This document shows positions 40,531-50,483 of a stretch of 64,000 bases of DNA, piece by piece (position 1 is the first letter of the stretch; every line of letters starts with the position of its first letter). Under the pieces are notes generated by a model, which had not been told where the DNA came from, did not search any database, and saw only the letters and a program-made list of their open reading frames with translations. Position numbers and translations under genes: made by a program. Location of the stretch: positions 1 to 64,000 of the forward strand of contig WGCA01000054.1 in NCBI GenBank assembly GCA_015494065.1, read 5' to 3'. The DNA is from Thermodesulfobacteriaceae bacterium. GTDB lineage: Bacteria > Desulfobacterota > Thermodesulfobacteria > Thermodesulfobacteriales > Thermodesulfatatoraceae.

Positions 40531-41820
40531 ATGGGGGAGGGGCGGAACAAAAATTTTTCCTTCCGGCAGGACTGGTGGTCCATACTGGCCCTTGCGGCCT
40601 ATGACCTCTGGTTGTTGGCTTTCCCCCTTCAGGGTTATTTTTTTCTCAAAATAAACGGCCCCAAAAATTTTTCCTGGTTTATTATCCCACACACTACGGG
40701 TTTTTTTCTGGCAGCCTGGTTCGGGCACCGGATTAATTTCCGGAAAGTCTCGCTTTGGGCCGGGGTCCTGACCTCTCTTCTCACCATGTTTTACCCTTTC
40801 CTGCCTTATGTTCAGAATTATTTACTTGCTTTCATAGGTGTCGCTTCGGCCTTGCTTATCGTGCGGATCGGGTGTCTTCTGCGGTGCACGCGCGATCCGG
40901 TGATATCTTCGGCCTTGGGCCTTGCGTTAGGAAATGTACTTTTGGGAATTACCCTCTGGATCGATCCTCCGAAAGAGGTTCTTTTTCCCCTCCTTGGAAT
41001 ATTCCTCCTATCCCAGGTACCGGCCCCATTTTATCCCCAGAGGCAGGAACCCTTAAAAGACCTCCTGCGTTATCTTCCGTTTATTTTTGTTTTTTACCTC
41101 CTAATCGGAACTTTTTACGTTTGTCTCATGCCTTTTTACGTCAAATATTGTTATTTCAGCGGAAGCGAGCTCCTTTTTTATATTGGGGCCGTACTTTCAT
41201 CGGCCTACCTCTTTCGGAAGAAACCCGATTATTCTCTGGTAGTTGGAGTGGGCATGGGGATCTTCGCTGTGTCGTTTCTTCACAGCTTTACCAGGCTTAC
41301 CAGTAATTTGGCCATGTTTGCTGTGCAAGCGGCTGCGGGTTTTATAGACATTTTCTGTTTTGGACTCTTCATTCGGGGCCAGGACGTGATTCGAAGATTT
41401 GGCTTCGGAGCGGGAACCATGCTTGCCGGGCCGATGGTGGGGCTTCCTGTGCTTTATACTAAACAATGGCCCCTGCTGCTCTGTATCGGAGGAAACATCG
41501 TCCTGGGGTTGGGGCTTCTCCTCTTTTACTTCGTACAGACCGCAGTCCGAGGTAAGGAAAAAGCTTCGGTCTTGCCTAATATAGACGAAGTCCGCCTAGC
41601 TGAAACCTGCAGAAATCTTGGAACCCCCCGCGAACTTTTTTCTTATCGGGAATGGGAGATTCTCAAACTCATCCTTTCAGGAAAAACCATTCGGGAGATA
41701 GCTTCCCTCCTAAATCTTTCTGAATCTTCGGTAAAAACCTATCTTCAGCGGGTTTATCGAAAACTGGGGGTTTCTTCCAAAAGGGAACTATTGCAAAAAA
41801 TCTCGGCTAGCCTGCAATAA
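40531..41820 (+). CDS. Polytopic membrane protein with C-terminal LuxR-type HTH
   Basis: About 12 hydrophobic segments, then LFSYREWEILKLILSGKTIREIASLLNLSESSVKTYLQRVYRKLGVSSKRELLQ. Confidence 0.85.
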   Translation: MGEGRNKNFSFRQDWWSILALAAYDLWLLAFPLQGYFFLKINGPKNFSWFIIPHTTGFFLAAWFGHRINFRKVSLWAGVLTSLLTMFYPFLPYVQNYLLAFIGVASALLIVRIGCLLRCTRDPVISSALGLALGNVLLGITLWIDPPKEVLFPLLGIFLLSQVPAPFYPQRQEPLKDLLRYLPFIFVFYLLIGTFYVCLMPFYVKYCYFSGSELLFYIGAVLSSAYLFRKKPDYSLVVGVGMGIFAVSFLHSFTRLTSNLAMFAVQAAAGFIDIFCFGLFIRGQDVIRRFGFGAGTMLAGPMVGLPVLYTKQWPLLLCIGGNIVLGLGLLLFYFVQTAVRGKEKASVLPNIDEVRLAETCRNLGTPRELFSYREWEILKLILSGKTIREIASLLNLSESSVKTYLQRVYRKLGVSSKRELLQKISASLQ

Positions 41821-41842
41821 AAGCGAAAATCGCTCAGAAACA

Positions 41843-42376
41843 CTAAGAGGAGTCGAAAAACAAAGGGACCCTGTGGGTGAAATGGCCGAGGCGAAAAGAG
41901 ACTTCACGGCCAGAAAAATTTAAGAGCACAGAGGTAGTACCCGTGGGGGAATGAAAACCTGAGACACGGAGTTTCCCAAAAAGCCCGTGTGGATACCGGT
42001 AAACAAGGGTCCCGGAAATTTTCTCGAAATCACCTCGACCGGCACAAGGACTGCGGAAGTTTTTAAACACGATGCGTAAATTTTTCGGGGGCCGGTAAGT
42101 GGCCTTCAGGTAACCGTCCGGGGCACAGGGAACCTCAAGCCCCCTCCAGCTAAACTCAGCTTCCGGAATCATTACGTGAAAGCCTTTGAGCGACAGATGA
42201 ACGCGGTAAAACCGGGTGGTAAAAAGCCCTTCTTTTATGGCTTCGGGATAGATAGAAATTCCGTTCTTTTCGAGAATCTTGACTAGGAGATAACCTCGCG
42301 GAAGGATTATCCACAGGGCTACTAAACTTATCAAGAGAAGAGTCACCGAGTAGAAAATAATTTTCAAGATACGCAT
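41843..42376 (-). CDS. GspN-like T2SS accessory protein
   Basis: N-terminal TM, position at end of the T2SS operon, weak GspN-like pattern. Confidence 0.5.
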   Translation of the reverse strand: MRILKIIFYSVTLLLISLVALWIILPRGYLLVKILEKNGISIYPEAIKEGLFTTRFYRVHLSLKGFHVMIPEAEFSWRGLEVPCAPDGYLKATYRPPKNLRIVFKNFRSPCAGRGDFEKISGTLVYRYPHGLFGKLRVSGFHSPTGTTSVLLNFSGREVSFRLGHFTHRVPLFFDSS

Positions 42377-42387
42377 TTTTCTAAAAT

Positions 42388-44250
42388 TTAGGTGGTCCCA
42401 CTTTTCCGGCGGTCTTGGCGTTTTTTAAATTCAATGATGGTTTTCAGATCTTCAGAAAGCATCCGGTGTTCCTCGGTTATGCGTTTCAGTTCTTCAGGGG
42501 TGGAGACAATGTGGGGAGTAATAAAGACAAAGAGGGTAGTACGTTCTTCTCGCTTCTCAGAACGACGAAAAAGATGACCTATCAGGGGAGCACCAGAAAA
42601 ACCTGGTACCTGGGAAAGGCTTTCCTGCTTTTTACGGGAAACCAAACCTCCCAGGATCACTGTCTGACCATTATCAACGATAACTTCGGAAGAGATCTCC
42701 CGTTTTGAAGTCACCGGGGCAACGAAATCAATGGTTCCCTGTTGGGCCCGGTAAACCTGGGTAACCTCTTGGATGGTTTGATGAATCTCAAGGCGTACGG
42801 TGTCCCCCACAATGTGGGGGGTAATAGTAAGGTTGAGGCCTACGTCTTTGTATTCAAAAGAAACAGTAGGGAGGGTGTTGGTCTGATAGGTGATACCGGT
42901 AGTATAAGGTACAGACTGGCCCACGTTGATAATGGCCTTACGGTTGTCAAGGGTGAGGATACGAGGGTTAGAGAGGATGCGAAAGGATGAATCTTCTTCC
43001 GAAAGGGTAAAGAGGAAAAGTAATTCCGGGAAGAAAAATTCCGTCCCCCCTATAGAGACGGTCTGTCCACTTTTACTTAGAGCTCCTACAATAAACTTTC
43101 CTTGTGTTACCGCTGAGTAGAGGTCGCTTTGGGCCACCCCACCAAAAGCTGCCCCACCGTGGGTGCCAAGAATCTGCCACTTAACCCCAAGGTCCCGGAG
43201 TCTCGAAAGAGAAATTTCTACCACCGTGGTGGCCAGCAAGACCTGTTTTCGCCGGACATCAAGCCGAGCTACCAGGTCCTTTACTTTTTCGAATTCCGCA
43301 GGGGTGGCGTAAACTATTAAGGCGTTGGTAGATTTGTCCGCCGCGATTTGAAGGCCACCTTTGGAAACAAAAGTTTTTTTGCCTTTCTGGTCGTTGAGCT
43401 TTATCTGTTCCAGGTTGAGCGAACGCAGGATCTTGGCCAGTTCTTCGGCCGAGGAATATTTAAGATGGAGTACATAAAAGCGCCTTTCTTGATTTTTTAC
43501 CGGAACATCAAGCTCTCTGATGATCTTTTCTACTTCCTTGAAAACTTCCTTGTTCCCGTAAACGATCAAGGTGTTGGTGCGCTCGTCTTTGACGGTTCGG
43601 AAAGTGAGCCCCTTTTCCGCAACTAGGGTTTGGATCATGGGAGAAAGATTTCGGTAAAGATCTTCTACAGAAGCATATTTCAGCCGAAAAATACGTACTT
43701 CTGGAAGCCCTGAGTCCTTTTCTAGGGTTTGCAGGAGTTCCTTTACCCGCGCCAGGTTTACGGCGTAATCTCTAAGGATGAGAACAGGGGTTCCAGGGAG
43801 TTGCAAGACCAGCCCCCGAGGAGAGAGTAGGGGCTTGATCATTGGCAAGGTTTTAGCAGGATTCAAACGAGTAAGGGTATAAACTAGGATGCAAGGCTCA
43901 CGGTCCACTGCTGGGTTGGCGGATAAACGAGGGGTTTCTTCCCGTAAATGACGGGAAGAAACAATTTTTACGTACCCGTCTTCTTCATAGACCGTGGCAC
44001 CGATGAGCCCTAGGGCCTCGGTAATCATGCGCCAGGCCGTTTCAGGGGAAACCGGTTTTCTGGAAATGACGGTAATCTTTCCCTTTAAATTTTCGTCGTA
44101 GACCACATTTTTGCCGAGTTCTCTGGCCAGAAATTGAACTAGCGTCTTCACTTCTACCTGATCAAAGTTGAGATAAACTCCAACCTGGGCCCCGAAGGCA
44201 GAAATATGCCAGAAAAGTAACAAGATCCATACGGGTAAGGCCTTTTTCAT
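42388..44250 (-). CDS. gspD: T2SS secretin
   Basis: Secretin N domains and secretin fold (LSNPRILTLDNRKAIINVGQSVPY, EISSEVIVDNGQTVILGGLVSRKK). Confidence 0.96.
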   Translation of the reverse strand: MKKALPVWILLLFWHISAFGAQVGVYLNFDQVEVKTLVQFLARELGKNVVYDENLKGKITVISRKPVSPETAWRMITEALGLIGATVYEEDGYVKIVSSRHLREETPRLSANPAVDREPCILVYTLTRLNPAKTLPMIKPLLSPRGLVLQLPGTPVLILRDYAVNLARVKELLQTLEKDSGLPEVRIFRLKYASVEDLYRNLSPMIQTLVAEKGLTFRTVKDERTNTLIVYGNKEVFKEVEKIIRELDVPVKNQERRFYVLHLKYSSAEELAKILRSLNLEQIKLNDQKGKKTFVSKGGLQIAADKSTNALIVYATPAEFEKVKDLVARLDVRRKQVLLATTVVEISLSRLRDLGVKWQILGTHGGAAFGGVAQSDLYSAVTQGKFIVGALSKSGQTVSIGGTEFFFPELLFLFTLSEEDSSFRILSNPRILTLDNRKAIINVGQSVPYTTGITYQTNTLPTVSFEYKDVGLNLTITPHIVGDTVRLEIHQTIQEVTQVYRAQQGTIDFVAPVTSKREISSEVIVDNGQTVILGGLVSRKKQESLSQVPGFSGAPLIGHLFRRSEKREERTTLFVFITPHIVSTPEELKRITEEHRMLSEDLKTIIEFKKRQDRRKSGTT

Positions 44251-45062
44251 TGCACCTCCGCCCTTAGGGTCAGAACTTTGTCGCCCCTCCGGATTTTTAC
44301 CGAAAGAGAAGGGGCCGTTTTGAGGGTTTCGATAATGCGAAAAGCGTCTTCGTTCTTTCGCACCGGAATATCGTTTATGGCCAGGACGACGTCCCCGGCC
44401 CGGAGTCCGGCCCGGAAGAAGAGCGACCTCGGTGCCACATATTCCACCCGAACACCCTCCATCTTTCCCCGCCGAAAGTTAGGACGCAGACGAATTTCAG
44501 CAAATAGAGAACCAATATCTGCCGTAAGTTTTTCAAGCTCTTCACGCGTAATCAGTAGTGCTTGGGAAGATGCCTGCGAAACATCATTATTAGCATCATT
44601 ATTAGTGGAAAAAGTCTGGGGTTCGGATTCAAAAAGCCTCTGGATCACTTTGCGGTCTTTAAAGATGAGTTCTACAGAATTAGGAAAAATTTTTACTATC
44701 CGCCAACCCTTTATCTTTTCTCCTTCTTTGGCCCAGTAGCTTTCCTCTCCGCATTTCAAGAGGACTAGTTTTGCGCCTTTTCCCCAATAAATGGCAAGCA
44801 GCCTGGGGGCTTCGGTACTCAGGTCTTGTGGGGAAGACGCAAGGTCTTTTTCTGAAGGAAGATAAAAACGGGCGAGCAGTTTTTCGAAATCAAAATGGGG
44901 CCCGGGGTTTTTAAAAGACGAAAAAGCACCGCCCTTAGGAATAGGGAGAGTTTTGGTCAATTTGAGGTGGAAATAACCGAAGGTGAAGAGAATACTTAGT
45001 GAAGAAACAAAAAGCAAGGTTATTAAAACCCGGGCCAGGAAAAGCATCAGGAAAACCTCCAA
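44247..45062 (-). CDS. gspC: T2SS inner-membrane protein GspC (PDZ)
   Basis: N-terminal TM, PDZ GLRAGDVVLAINDIPVRKNEDAFRIIETLK. Confidence 0.88.
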   Translation of the reverse strand: MEVFLMLFLARVLITLLFVSSLSILFTFGYFHLKLTKTLPIPKGGAFSSFKNPGPHFDFEKLLARFYLPSEKDLASSPQDLSTEAPRLLAIYWGKGAKLVLLKCGEESYWAKEGEKIKGWRIVKIFPNSVELIFKDRKVIQRLFESEPQTFSTNNDANNDVSQASSQALLITREELEKLTADIGSLFAEIRLRPNFRRGKMEGVRVEYVAPRSLFFRAGLRAGDVVLAINDIPVRKNEDAFRIIETLKTAPSLSVKIRRGDKVLTLRAEVQ

Positions 45063-45904
45063 TAGACCACCTTCAAAGCGGGACCGATTCTTTTAACGAT
45101 GGCCCTCAGTTCCCCTTCCACCTCCCCCACCGTTACTTCAATCGTCACCCGAAAATTTTCGCTTTTTACCGTAGCCCAGGGGCGTAAGTCATGCAAAATT
45201 TCGAAATTGTAACCCTCTATCAAAACGACATCATCTATCTTTTTGAGAGGACGTATTCGGCGGTATTCTAGCAATCTTTCCGCAAGAGTTCTATCAATTC
45301 GGGGACTTAAGACCATGATGACTTCGGGAGGTGCGGTATTGAGGTTAACCCGGCCGTTACTCCAGACCGTGGTAAGCGTAGAAAGTCCCGGATAAAAGAC
45401 GAAACCCCTGGTCTTACCGTAAAAGTCTTCCCTAGACATTCCAAGAAAAAGGAGTTCTTCCAGGCTGTCAAAAGGAGCTTTTTTCGGCGGATAAGCTCGA
45501 TCCCAAAAACCCGTCCCTCCTACCCACACCCGTAAGAGCTCTGGAGAAAGGGAGGAGATAGAAAGTTCTTCAAAGAGTCTTTTTATTATCCTAAATCCCG
45601 CCTCAGTACGCACCAGGTTAAGATTAAGATAACGTTCTTCGTCTTCCACCCGGATCGTCATCTCCCCTTCGGGGAGGGGAAATTCTAAAGGGGTGGCCCA
45701 CCCATCATTGAGCGTGTCGTAAGAAAAATCGTCACTTTTAAGATAAAAAATTAAAAATTTCAAAGCTGAAGCGGCCTCATGATAGGCCTGTTGTTTGAGA
45801 TATAACTTATGGATCATCACTTCGGCTTGACGTACGGAAAGATATTCTTCGGTAATCAGGCCAGATAAGACCAGAAAAAAGCCAAGTACCATTAGAATAA
45901 TCAT
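45047..45904 (-). CDS. gspK: T2SS minor pseudopilin GspK
   Basis: N-terminal TM, GRVNLNTAPPEVIMVLSPRIDRTLAERLLEYRR. Confidence 0.9.
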   Translation of the reverse strand: MIILMVLGFFLVLSGLITEEYLSVRQAEVMIHKLYLKQQAYHEAASALKFLIFYLKSDDFSYDTLNDGWATPLEFPLPEGEMTIRVEDEERYLNLNLVRTEAGFRIIKRLFEELSISSLSPELLRVWVGGTGFWDRAYPPKKAPFDSLEELLFLGMSREDFYGKTRGFVFYPGLSTLTTVWSNGRVNLNTAPPEVIMVLSPRIDRTLAERLLEYRRIRPLKKIDDVVLIEGYNFEILHDLRPWATVKSENFRVTIEVTVGEVEGELRAIVKRIGPALKVVYWRFS

Positions 45905-46458
45905 TTTAGGACCTGCCCCGCCCTTACCGGAATGATCATCCTATTGTTTTCCCATTGTATTTCAACCTTTTCGGGCCTTCCGGAAAATCCCTCAGCTTGA
46001 GACCACCAACGGTCATTACGAAAGACTTTAATCCTGAAGTCCTTTAAAGTTCCCAACGAGAATTCTTTGTTTTCCTCACAGGAAAGAATCTCTCCGTAAG
46101 GATAGGGCTTTTCGCAATAAAATAATTCGTTTCCTTGATACCGATACCTTACCTGAACTACACCCCGGTAAATCTCTCCAAAAGAAGTAATGAATCCCAT
46201 ATAAAGGCCGTCTTTCCTCTTTTCCATACGGAAGGAGCGCAAAAATCCCTCGATCTGATGTCGCAAACGGTAGGAGAGAAAGGCCTGATGATTGAGATAT
46301 TCGGCCTCCTGTTGCCGGGTAAGGGCCCCTTGACCAGCGGTGTGAAAAAGCGTAAGCACCGTTCCGAAGACCAGCGAGAGAAGAAAAAACACCAACAGCG
46401 TCTCAAGTAGGGTGAAGCCCTTATTATTTCCGGTAAAGACGGAAGTAAATTCTTTCAT
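45901..46458 (-). CDS. gspJ: T2SS minor pseudopilin GspJ
   Basis: NKGFTLLETLLVFFLLSLVFGTVL prepilin signal; operon position. Confidence 0.82.
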   Translation of the reverse strand: MKEFTSVFTGNNKGFTLLETLLVFFLLSLVFGTVLTLFHTAGQGALTRQQEAEYLNHQAFLSYRLRHQIEGFLRSFRMEKRKDGLYMGFITSFGEIYRGVVQVRYRYQGNELFYCEKPYPYGEILSCEENKEFSLGTLKDFRIKVFRNDRWWSQAEGFSGRPEKVEIQWENNRMIIPVRAGQVLK

Positions 46459-46714
46459 TGCCTTCGGTAAGCTGATAAATCTCTTCTTGAACAGTAAAGT
46501 TATGGACTTTGAAGCGGCGGCTTTTTACTTCTACTCCTTCTATGGGTTCTCCGGCCAGAAAAAGCTCAAGCTTTAAGACACCTGCAAAGAGATTTTCGGA
46601 ACGGATCAGAGTACGCAAAGCCAGGGTATGGAGGTAAAGGAGAGCCGAATAGGCGATTGCCAGTATGATAAAAGCCACCAGAACTTCGATGAGCGTAAAC
46701 CCAGCATTTTTCAT
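46424..46714 (-). CDS. gspI: T2SS minor pseudopilin GspI
   Basis: MKNAGFTLIEVLVAFIILAIAYSAL. Confidence 0.83.
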   Translation of the reverse strand: MKNAGFTLIEVLVAFIILAIAYSALLYLHTLALRTLIRSENLFAGVLKLELFLAGEPIEGVEVKSRRFKVHNFTVQEEIYQLTEGNERIYFRLYRK

Positions 46715-47121
46715 TTTATCACCATCCTCACGCTAAAATTCCCGTTTCCAGACCGATCTTCGGCGTAAAAGGCTTTTACTTGGAGATTCTGTGTTCTGAG
46801 CCAGGAAAGAAGCCGTGCAAGCTCCTTCCAGGAAAGTTCCAGTTCCACCTCCACCACGTCATAGACCCCACGCACCGCCTCCGGTTTGAATCCCTGGGAT
46901 ACTAGTTTTTCCTTAAGAACTTCGGCAGAAAAGGAGGACCGTCGAGGAGGAGCTTCAGTTTCAAGTAGATAGGCCAGGTAGCGAAGCCGGCTCCATTCTG
47001 TGAGGAGGAGAGTTTCGGCCTTTTTGACTTCCGATATCAGTAATCCTAGGACCAGAAGGCCCAAGATCACCAAAAATCCTAAAAAAGCCAGGGGATGGTG
47101 TTTAAAATTAGGGACTTTCAC
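46711..47121 (-). CDS. gspM: T2SS GspM-like protein
   Basis: N-terminal TM, ferredoxin-like C-terminus, between gspL and gspI. Confidence 0.65.
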   Translation of the reverse strand: MKVPNFKHHPLAFLGFLVILGLLVLGLLISEVKKAETLLLTEWSRLRYLAYLLETEAPPRRSSFSAEVLKEKLVSQGFKPEAVRGVYDVVEVELELSWKELARLLSWLRTQNLQVKAFYAEDRSGNGNFSVRMVIK

Positions 47122-48208
47122 CGCCGAATTCTAAGGTTGCGATTTCAATACCACCGGGAATCTTTTTGATTGCAGCAAGTTTTCCCGGAAGTTCCCTGGT
47201 TTTCTCTTCGGGTATTTCTACTTTGATTTTTAGCTTCCCTTCTTCAAAAGTAAGAGACAGAATTTTCGTTCCCTGTGGAAGACCTTCTAGGGCTTCTTTA
47301 AAGAGATGCTGAAATTGTGGCTTTCTAGCTTCTTGTATCAAGGCTTTTAACTGTTTAAGAGGAGCAACTACCGGGGTTCCTGGGTAGTATTCGTGAAAAA
47401 GAGCCCTTTCCCGGGCCTTTAACTCCCGGTGTAGAACAGGGACCCAGAATTTCAAACTTCCCCAAATAAGAGAGGAAAAGACAAGCCCTGCCAGCATGAG
47501 GCCTGTGATTTTACGGGCTTTTTCAGGATCAATCTCAAGAAAATAGGACTGGAGAGCCGGAAGATCACGACCCAGAGTCCCAAAGAGGGCGGCTCCGAAG
47601 GCACTCACTTTTTCCGGGGACACCTCCGGGATCCTCTTTATCTCTTTCCCGGCAAACAATTTTTCCACCTCTGGAGAAAGGCTCCCTCCTCCGGAAAGGA
47701 CCAAAGGACTGGGGACTTCTCCGAAATCAAATTCTCGCTGACCATTAAGGAAACACCTGCAACTGGCAAGTCTTCCTCCCCTGACCCTCACTAGGGTAAC
47801 CTTGCGAAGGCCGAAATCTACTATGGCTCCGTCGGTAAATCCCGTACTGAGAAAGGCCCTGGTCAAAGCGACCGGTTCGGCCTCCCAAAAGTCTCCCTTT
47901 TCAAGCTCTCCTTCGGGCTCAGCTACCAAGACCCTGGCTCTACCTTCTTCCCACCATAATTTCCAGAGAATATTTCGATCCTTTAAAAGCGATAAAATCT
48001 CCTCCCGAAGATAACTTTCAGCCTCCTCTTGACGGGTTATTTCGGGAGGAAGATTTTTCAACAATACCCGGTGGGAAGGGATGAGATATATCTTCCGGCC
48101 ACGGGGAGAGGAGGAAAGGGGGCGATAATAAGAAAGAAGCGGAAATACCAAGAGGGTTACCATTTTAGTGCCGGAAGCTCCTTGATCTATCCCCGTCTGA
48201 AAGATCAA
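47108..48208 (-). CDS. gspL: T2SS GspL-like protein
   Basis: Actin-like N-terminal region, central TM, periplasmic PilN-like domain, operon position. Confidence 0.75.
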   Translation of the reverse strand: MIFQTGIDQGASGTKMVTLLVFPLLSYYRPLSSSPRGRKIYLIPSHRVLLKNLPPEITRQEEAESYLREEILSLLKDRNILWKLWWEEGRARVLVAEPEGELEKGDFWEAEPVALTRAFLSTGFTDGAIVDFGLRKVTLVRVRGGRLASCRCFLNGQREFDFGEVPSPLVLSGGGSLSPEVEKLFAGKEIKRIPEVSPEKVSAFGAALFGTLGRDLPALQSYFLEIDPEKARKITGLMLAGLVFSSLIWGSLKFWVPVLHRELKARERALFHEYYPGTPVVAPLKQLKALIQEARKPQFQHLFKEALEGLPQGTKILSLTFEEGKLKIKVEIPEEKTRELPGKLAAIKKIPGGIEIATLEFGGESP

Positions 48209-48212
48209 GTCT

Positions 48213-48656
48213 CTATGCTCCCTTGGCTAAATTCCAGACCGAAATATCGTCTTCTGTACCTTCTATACCGTCCGGCCCTACGGAAAAGAGTTCGTAGGGG
48301 TGGCCACTTTCACCTGGTGAAAGATAGATAAATTCGTTTCCCCAACCGTCTCGGGGAAGCTCGTCAAGATACTGGTGCCAGCGTTTGGGCACAGGCGGGA
48401 TCTCTGGCTTTTCCACCAGGGCACGAAGCCCCTGTTCAGTGGTAGGATAGAAGCCGTTGTCCATACGGAACTGCTCCAGAGCACCTTTAAGGGCTTTGAG
48501 CTGGATACGAGTACTTTCTAGCCGGGCCTGATCCACCCTGCCCACCACCCTAGGGATAACGACCCCGGCCAGCAACCCCAAGATAATAATCACCACCAGG
48601 AGTTCGATAAGGGTAAAACCTTGCCTGTTTTTCTTCGTCATTTTTTTCTTCGTCAT
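48213..48656 (-). CDS. gspG: T2SS major pseudopilin GspG
   Basis: RQGFTLIELLVVIIILGLLAGVVIPRVVGRVDQAR; MDNGFYPTTEQGLRALVEKP. Confidence 0.97.
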   Translation of the reverse strand: MTKKKMTKKNRQGFTLIELLVVIIILGLLAGVVIPRVVGRVDQARLESTRIQLKALKGALEQFRMDNGFYPTTEQGLRALVEKPEIPPVPKRWHQYLDELPRDGWGNEFIYLSPGESGHPYELFSVGPDGIEGTEDDISVWNLAKGA

Positions 48657-49476
48657 TTTCTTCCTCCTCGGGAAAAACTACGCGAATTCGTAAAGGTAAA
48701 CTTTCGTGTTTTGCCCCGTCGATGGCTCTTATATTATAAAAGACTGTTCCTTTTAAAATTTCTTGCTCCTGAAAGGAGTTTTGCTTGACCTTAAAAACTT
48801 TACCTTTCCTCTCAACCACATAGCCCACCACGTCCCTCGAAGGACTGGGATCCCACACCAAAACCAGCGCCTTCCCTTTCAAAAAATATCCACCCCCTGA
48901 AGGTGGTAGAGGGGGTTCTAAGTCCTTTATTTCAATCTCAAAAGGCCGGGAAAGGGGACCATAAAGGTCTGGACCAAAAATAACAGCCGCCGAAAAGAGA
49001 TAAGTCTTTCCCAGCAAGAGTTCGTGTAAAGAATGGGTCCCCGGTGAAACTTCGAGGGGGTGCAAAAGATCGGGGTTTTTTCCTTTTTCCCAGACAAAAA
49101 GGGCCACTTTAGGAAAAAGGCTAATGACTTTAAGATCAAGGGCATAGGAGTCTACGCGAAGGATTTTAAGATGGGGATAAACCCGGGGAACTGGTTTTAA
49201 GCATAATGACCTGGCCCCTCCCTTCCAAAAGATTTTTACACACTTATCCTCTGGCTCGACCAGCCATCCACCAGGCCTCTTTTCCACTTTCTTTGCCCCG
49301 TCGAACCGGAAGGTTTCCCCGGGGATTTGTACCACCAGCATTCGGGAGCCAAATTGTACAAAACGTATATCTTGGCCTTGGGGTGGGTTGGGAACATGTT
49401 CTGTAGGTCTCAAAGCGCAACCCCAAAGATAAAGGACCATGAGGAGGAAAAAGAATCTTCCAGACGCCTGTATCAT
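48550..49476 (-). CDS. Putative lipoprotein with Fn3-like domain inside the T2SS operon
   Basis: Lipobox LYLWGC; GKALVLVWDPSPSRDVVGYVVERKG; 3' end overlaps gspG by 107 bp. Confidence 0.7.
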   Translation of the reverse strand: MIQASGRFFFLLMVLYLWGCALRPTEHVPNPPQGQDIRFVQFGSRMLVVQIPGETFRFDGAKKVEKRPGGWLVEPEDKCVKIFWKGGARSLCLKPVPRVYPHLKILRVDSYALDLKVISLFPKVALFVWEKGKNPDLLHPLEVSPGTHSLHELLLGKTYLFSAAVIFGPDLYGPLSRPFEIEIKDLEPPLPPSGGGYFLKGKALVLVWDPSPSRDVVGYVVERKGKVFKVKQNSFQEQEILKGTVFYNIRAIDGAKHESLPLRIRVVFPEEEENDEEKNDEEKQARFYPYRTPGGDYYLGVAGRGRYP

Positions 49477-50483
49477 AATTTCACGGCCGAAGAAATTTCC
49501 ATAATAGGTAAAATAACTGAAATTATGATGTAAGCTACTACCAGGCCTATAAAGAGGATGGTTAGGGGCTCAAGCCATCTTATCGTCCGTTCGATGAGGT
49601 AATCTGCTTCCTTTATCATGATTTCAGAGGCGTTGTGTAACATTTCTGGAAGGGTCCCGCTTTCCTCCCCGATGGCTACCAATTCTACAAGGAATTCGGG
49701 TATGAATCTGTACCGGCGCAAATACCCGCTCAGGGCTTGCCCCTCTTCCAGCTGCTTGGTCACATCTCTTAAAGATTCTCTTACATAGAGATTCTGACAG
49801 CTATTCCCTCCAGTAGCCACAGCCCGGGGCAGAACTACCCCGGCCTCCAGAAGAAGCGCAGTCGTGTAGCTCCACCTTGAAAGGTCAAAATAAAGCCAGA
49901 GGGTCCCCGCCACCGGGATTTTGAGGAGGAGCCGGTGGACTTCACGCCAGCCCTTTCGTTTAACCCACCAGATCCCCCAAACCAATCCTATCGGAAGTCC
50001 CAGCCACATAAACCACCACAGAAATTTAGCTCCCCAGAGGAGGACCTTCGTGAGAAGAGGCAAATCTCTTCCAAAACTTAAAAGAATCTTTCTTAGCTTC
50101 GGTACGATAAATTCAAGCACCACTACCACCGAAAAAATACTGAACCCCATCACCAAGGCCGGATAAATAAGGGCTCCCGTCACCCGGTTCCCAAATTCTT
50201 CCATACGGCTAAGGAGGTCCGAGGCCTTGGAAAATATTTTTTCAAGGCTTTCTCCTGTTTGAGCCGCGATCAACATCTCACAAACGTACTCTGGAAAGAG
50301 CTTGCTCTGACGGAAGGCCCGAACGATATCTTCTCCCCTTTCTATGCTGGTTTTTATTTCAAGAATTTGTTTAGCTTCTTCGGATTTCCGGCGCGAAAGG
50401 AGTTCCAGCGCCCTGGGCAGAGGTAGCCCGCTTTTCAAGAGGACGGAAAGTTCCTTTAAAAGGAGGGAAGGGGAGAACTTCAT
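49473..50483 (-). CDS. gspF: T2SS inner-membrane platform protein
   Basis: GspF repeats: LSVLLKSGLPLPRALELL, GESLEKIFSKASDLL, LIERTIRWLEPLTILFIGLVVAYIIISVILPIM. Confidence 0.95.
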   Translation of the reverse strand: MKFSPSLLLKELSVLLKSGLPLPRALELLSRRKSEEAKQILEIKTSIERGEDIVRAFRQSKLFPEYVCEMLIAAQTGESLEKIFSKASDLLSRMEEFGNRVTGALIYPALVMGFSIFSVVVVLEFIVPKLRKILLSFGRDLPLLTKVLLWGAKFLWWFMWLGLPIGLVWGIWWVKRKGWREVHRLLLKIPVAGTLWLYFDLSRWSYTTALLLEAGVVLPRAVATGGNSCQNLYVRESLRDVTKQLEEGQALSGYLRRYRFIPEFLVELVAIGEESGTLPEMLHNASEIMIKEADYLIERTIRWLEPLTILFIGLVVAYIIISVILPIMEISSAVKL

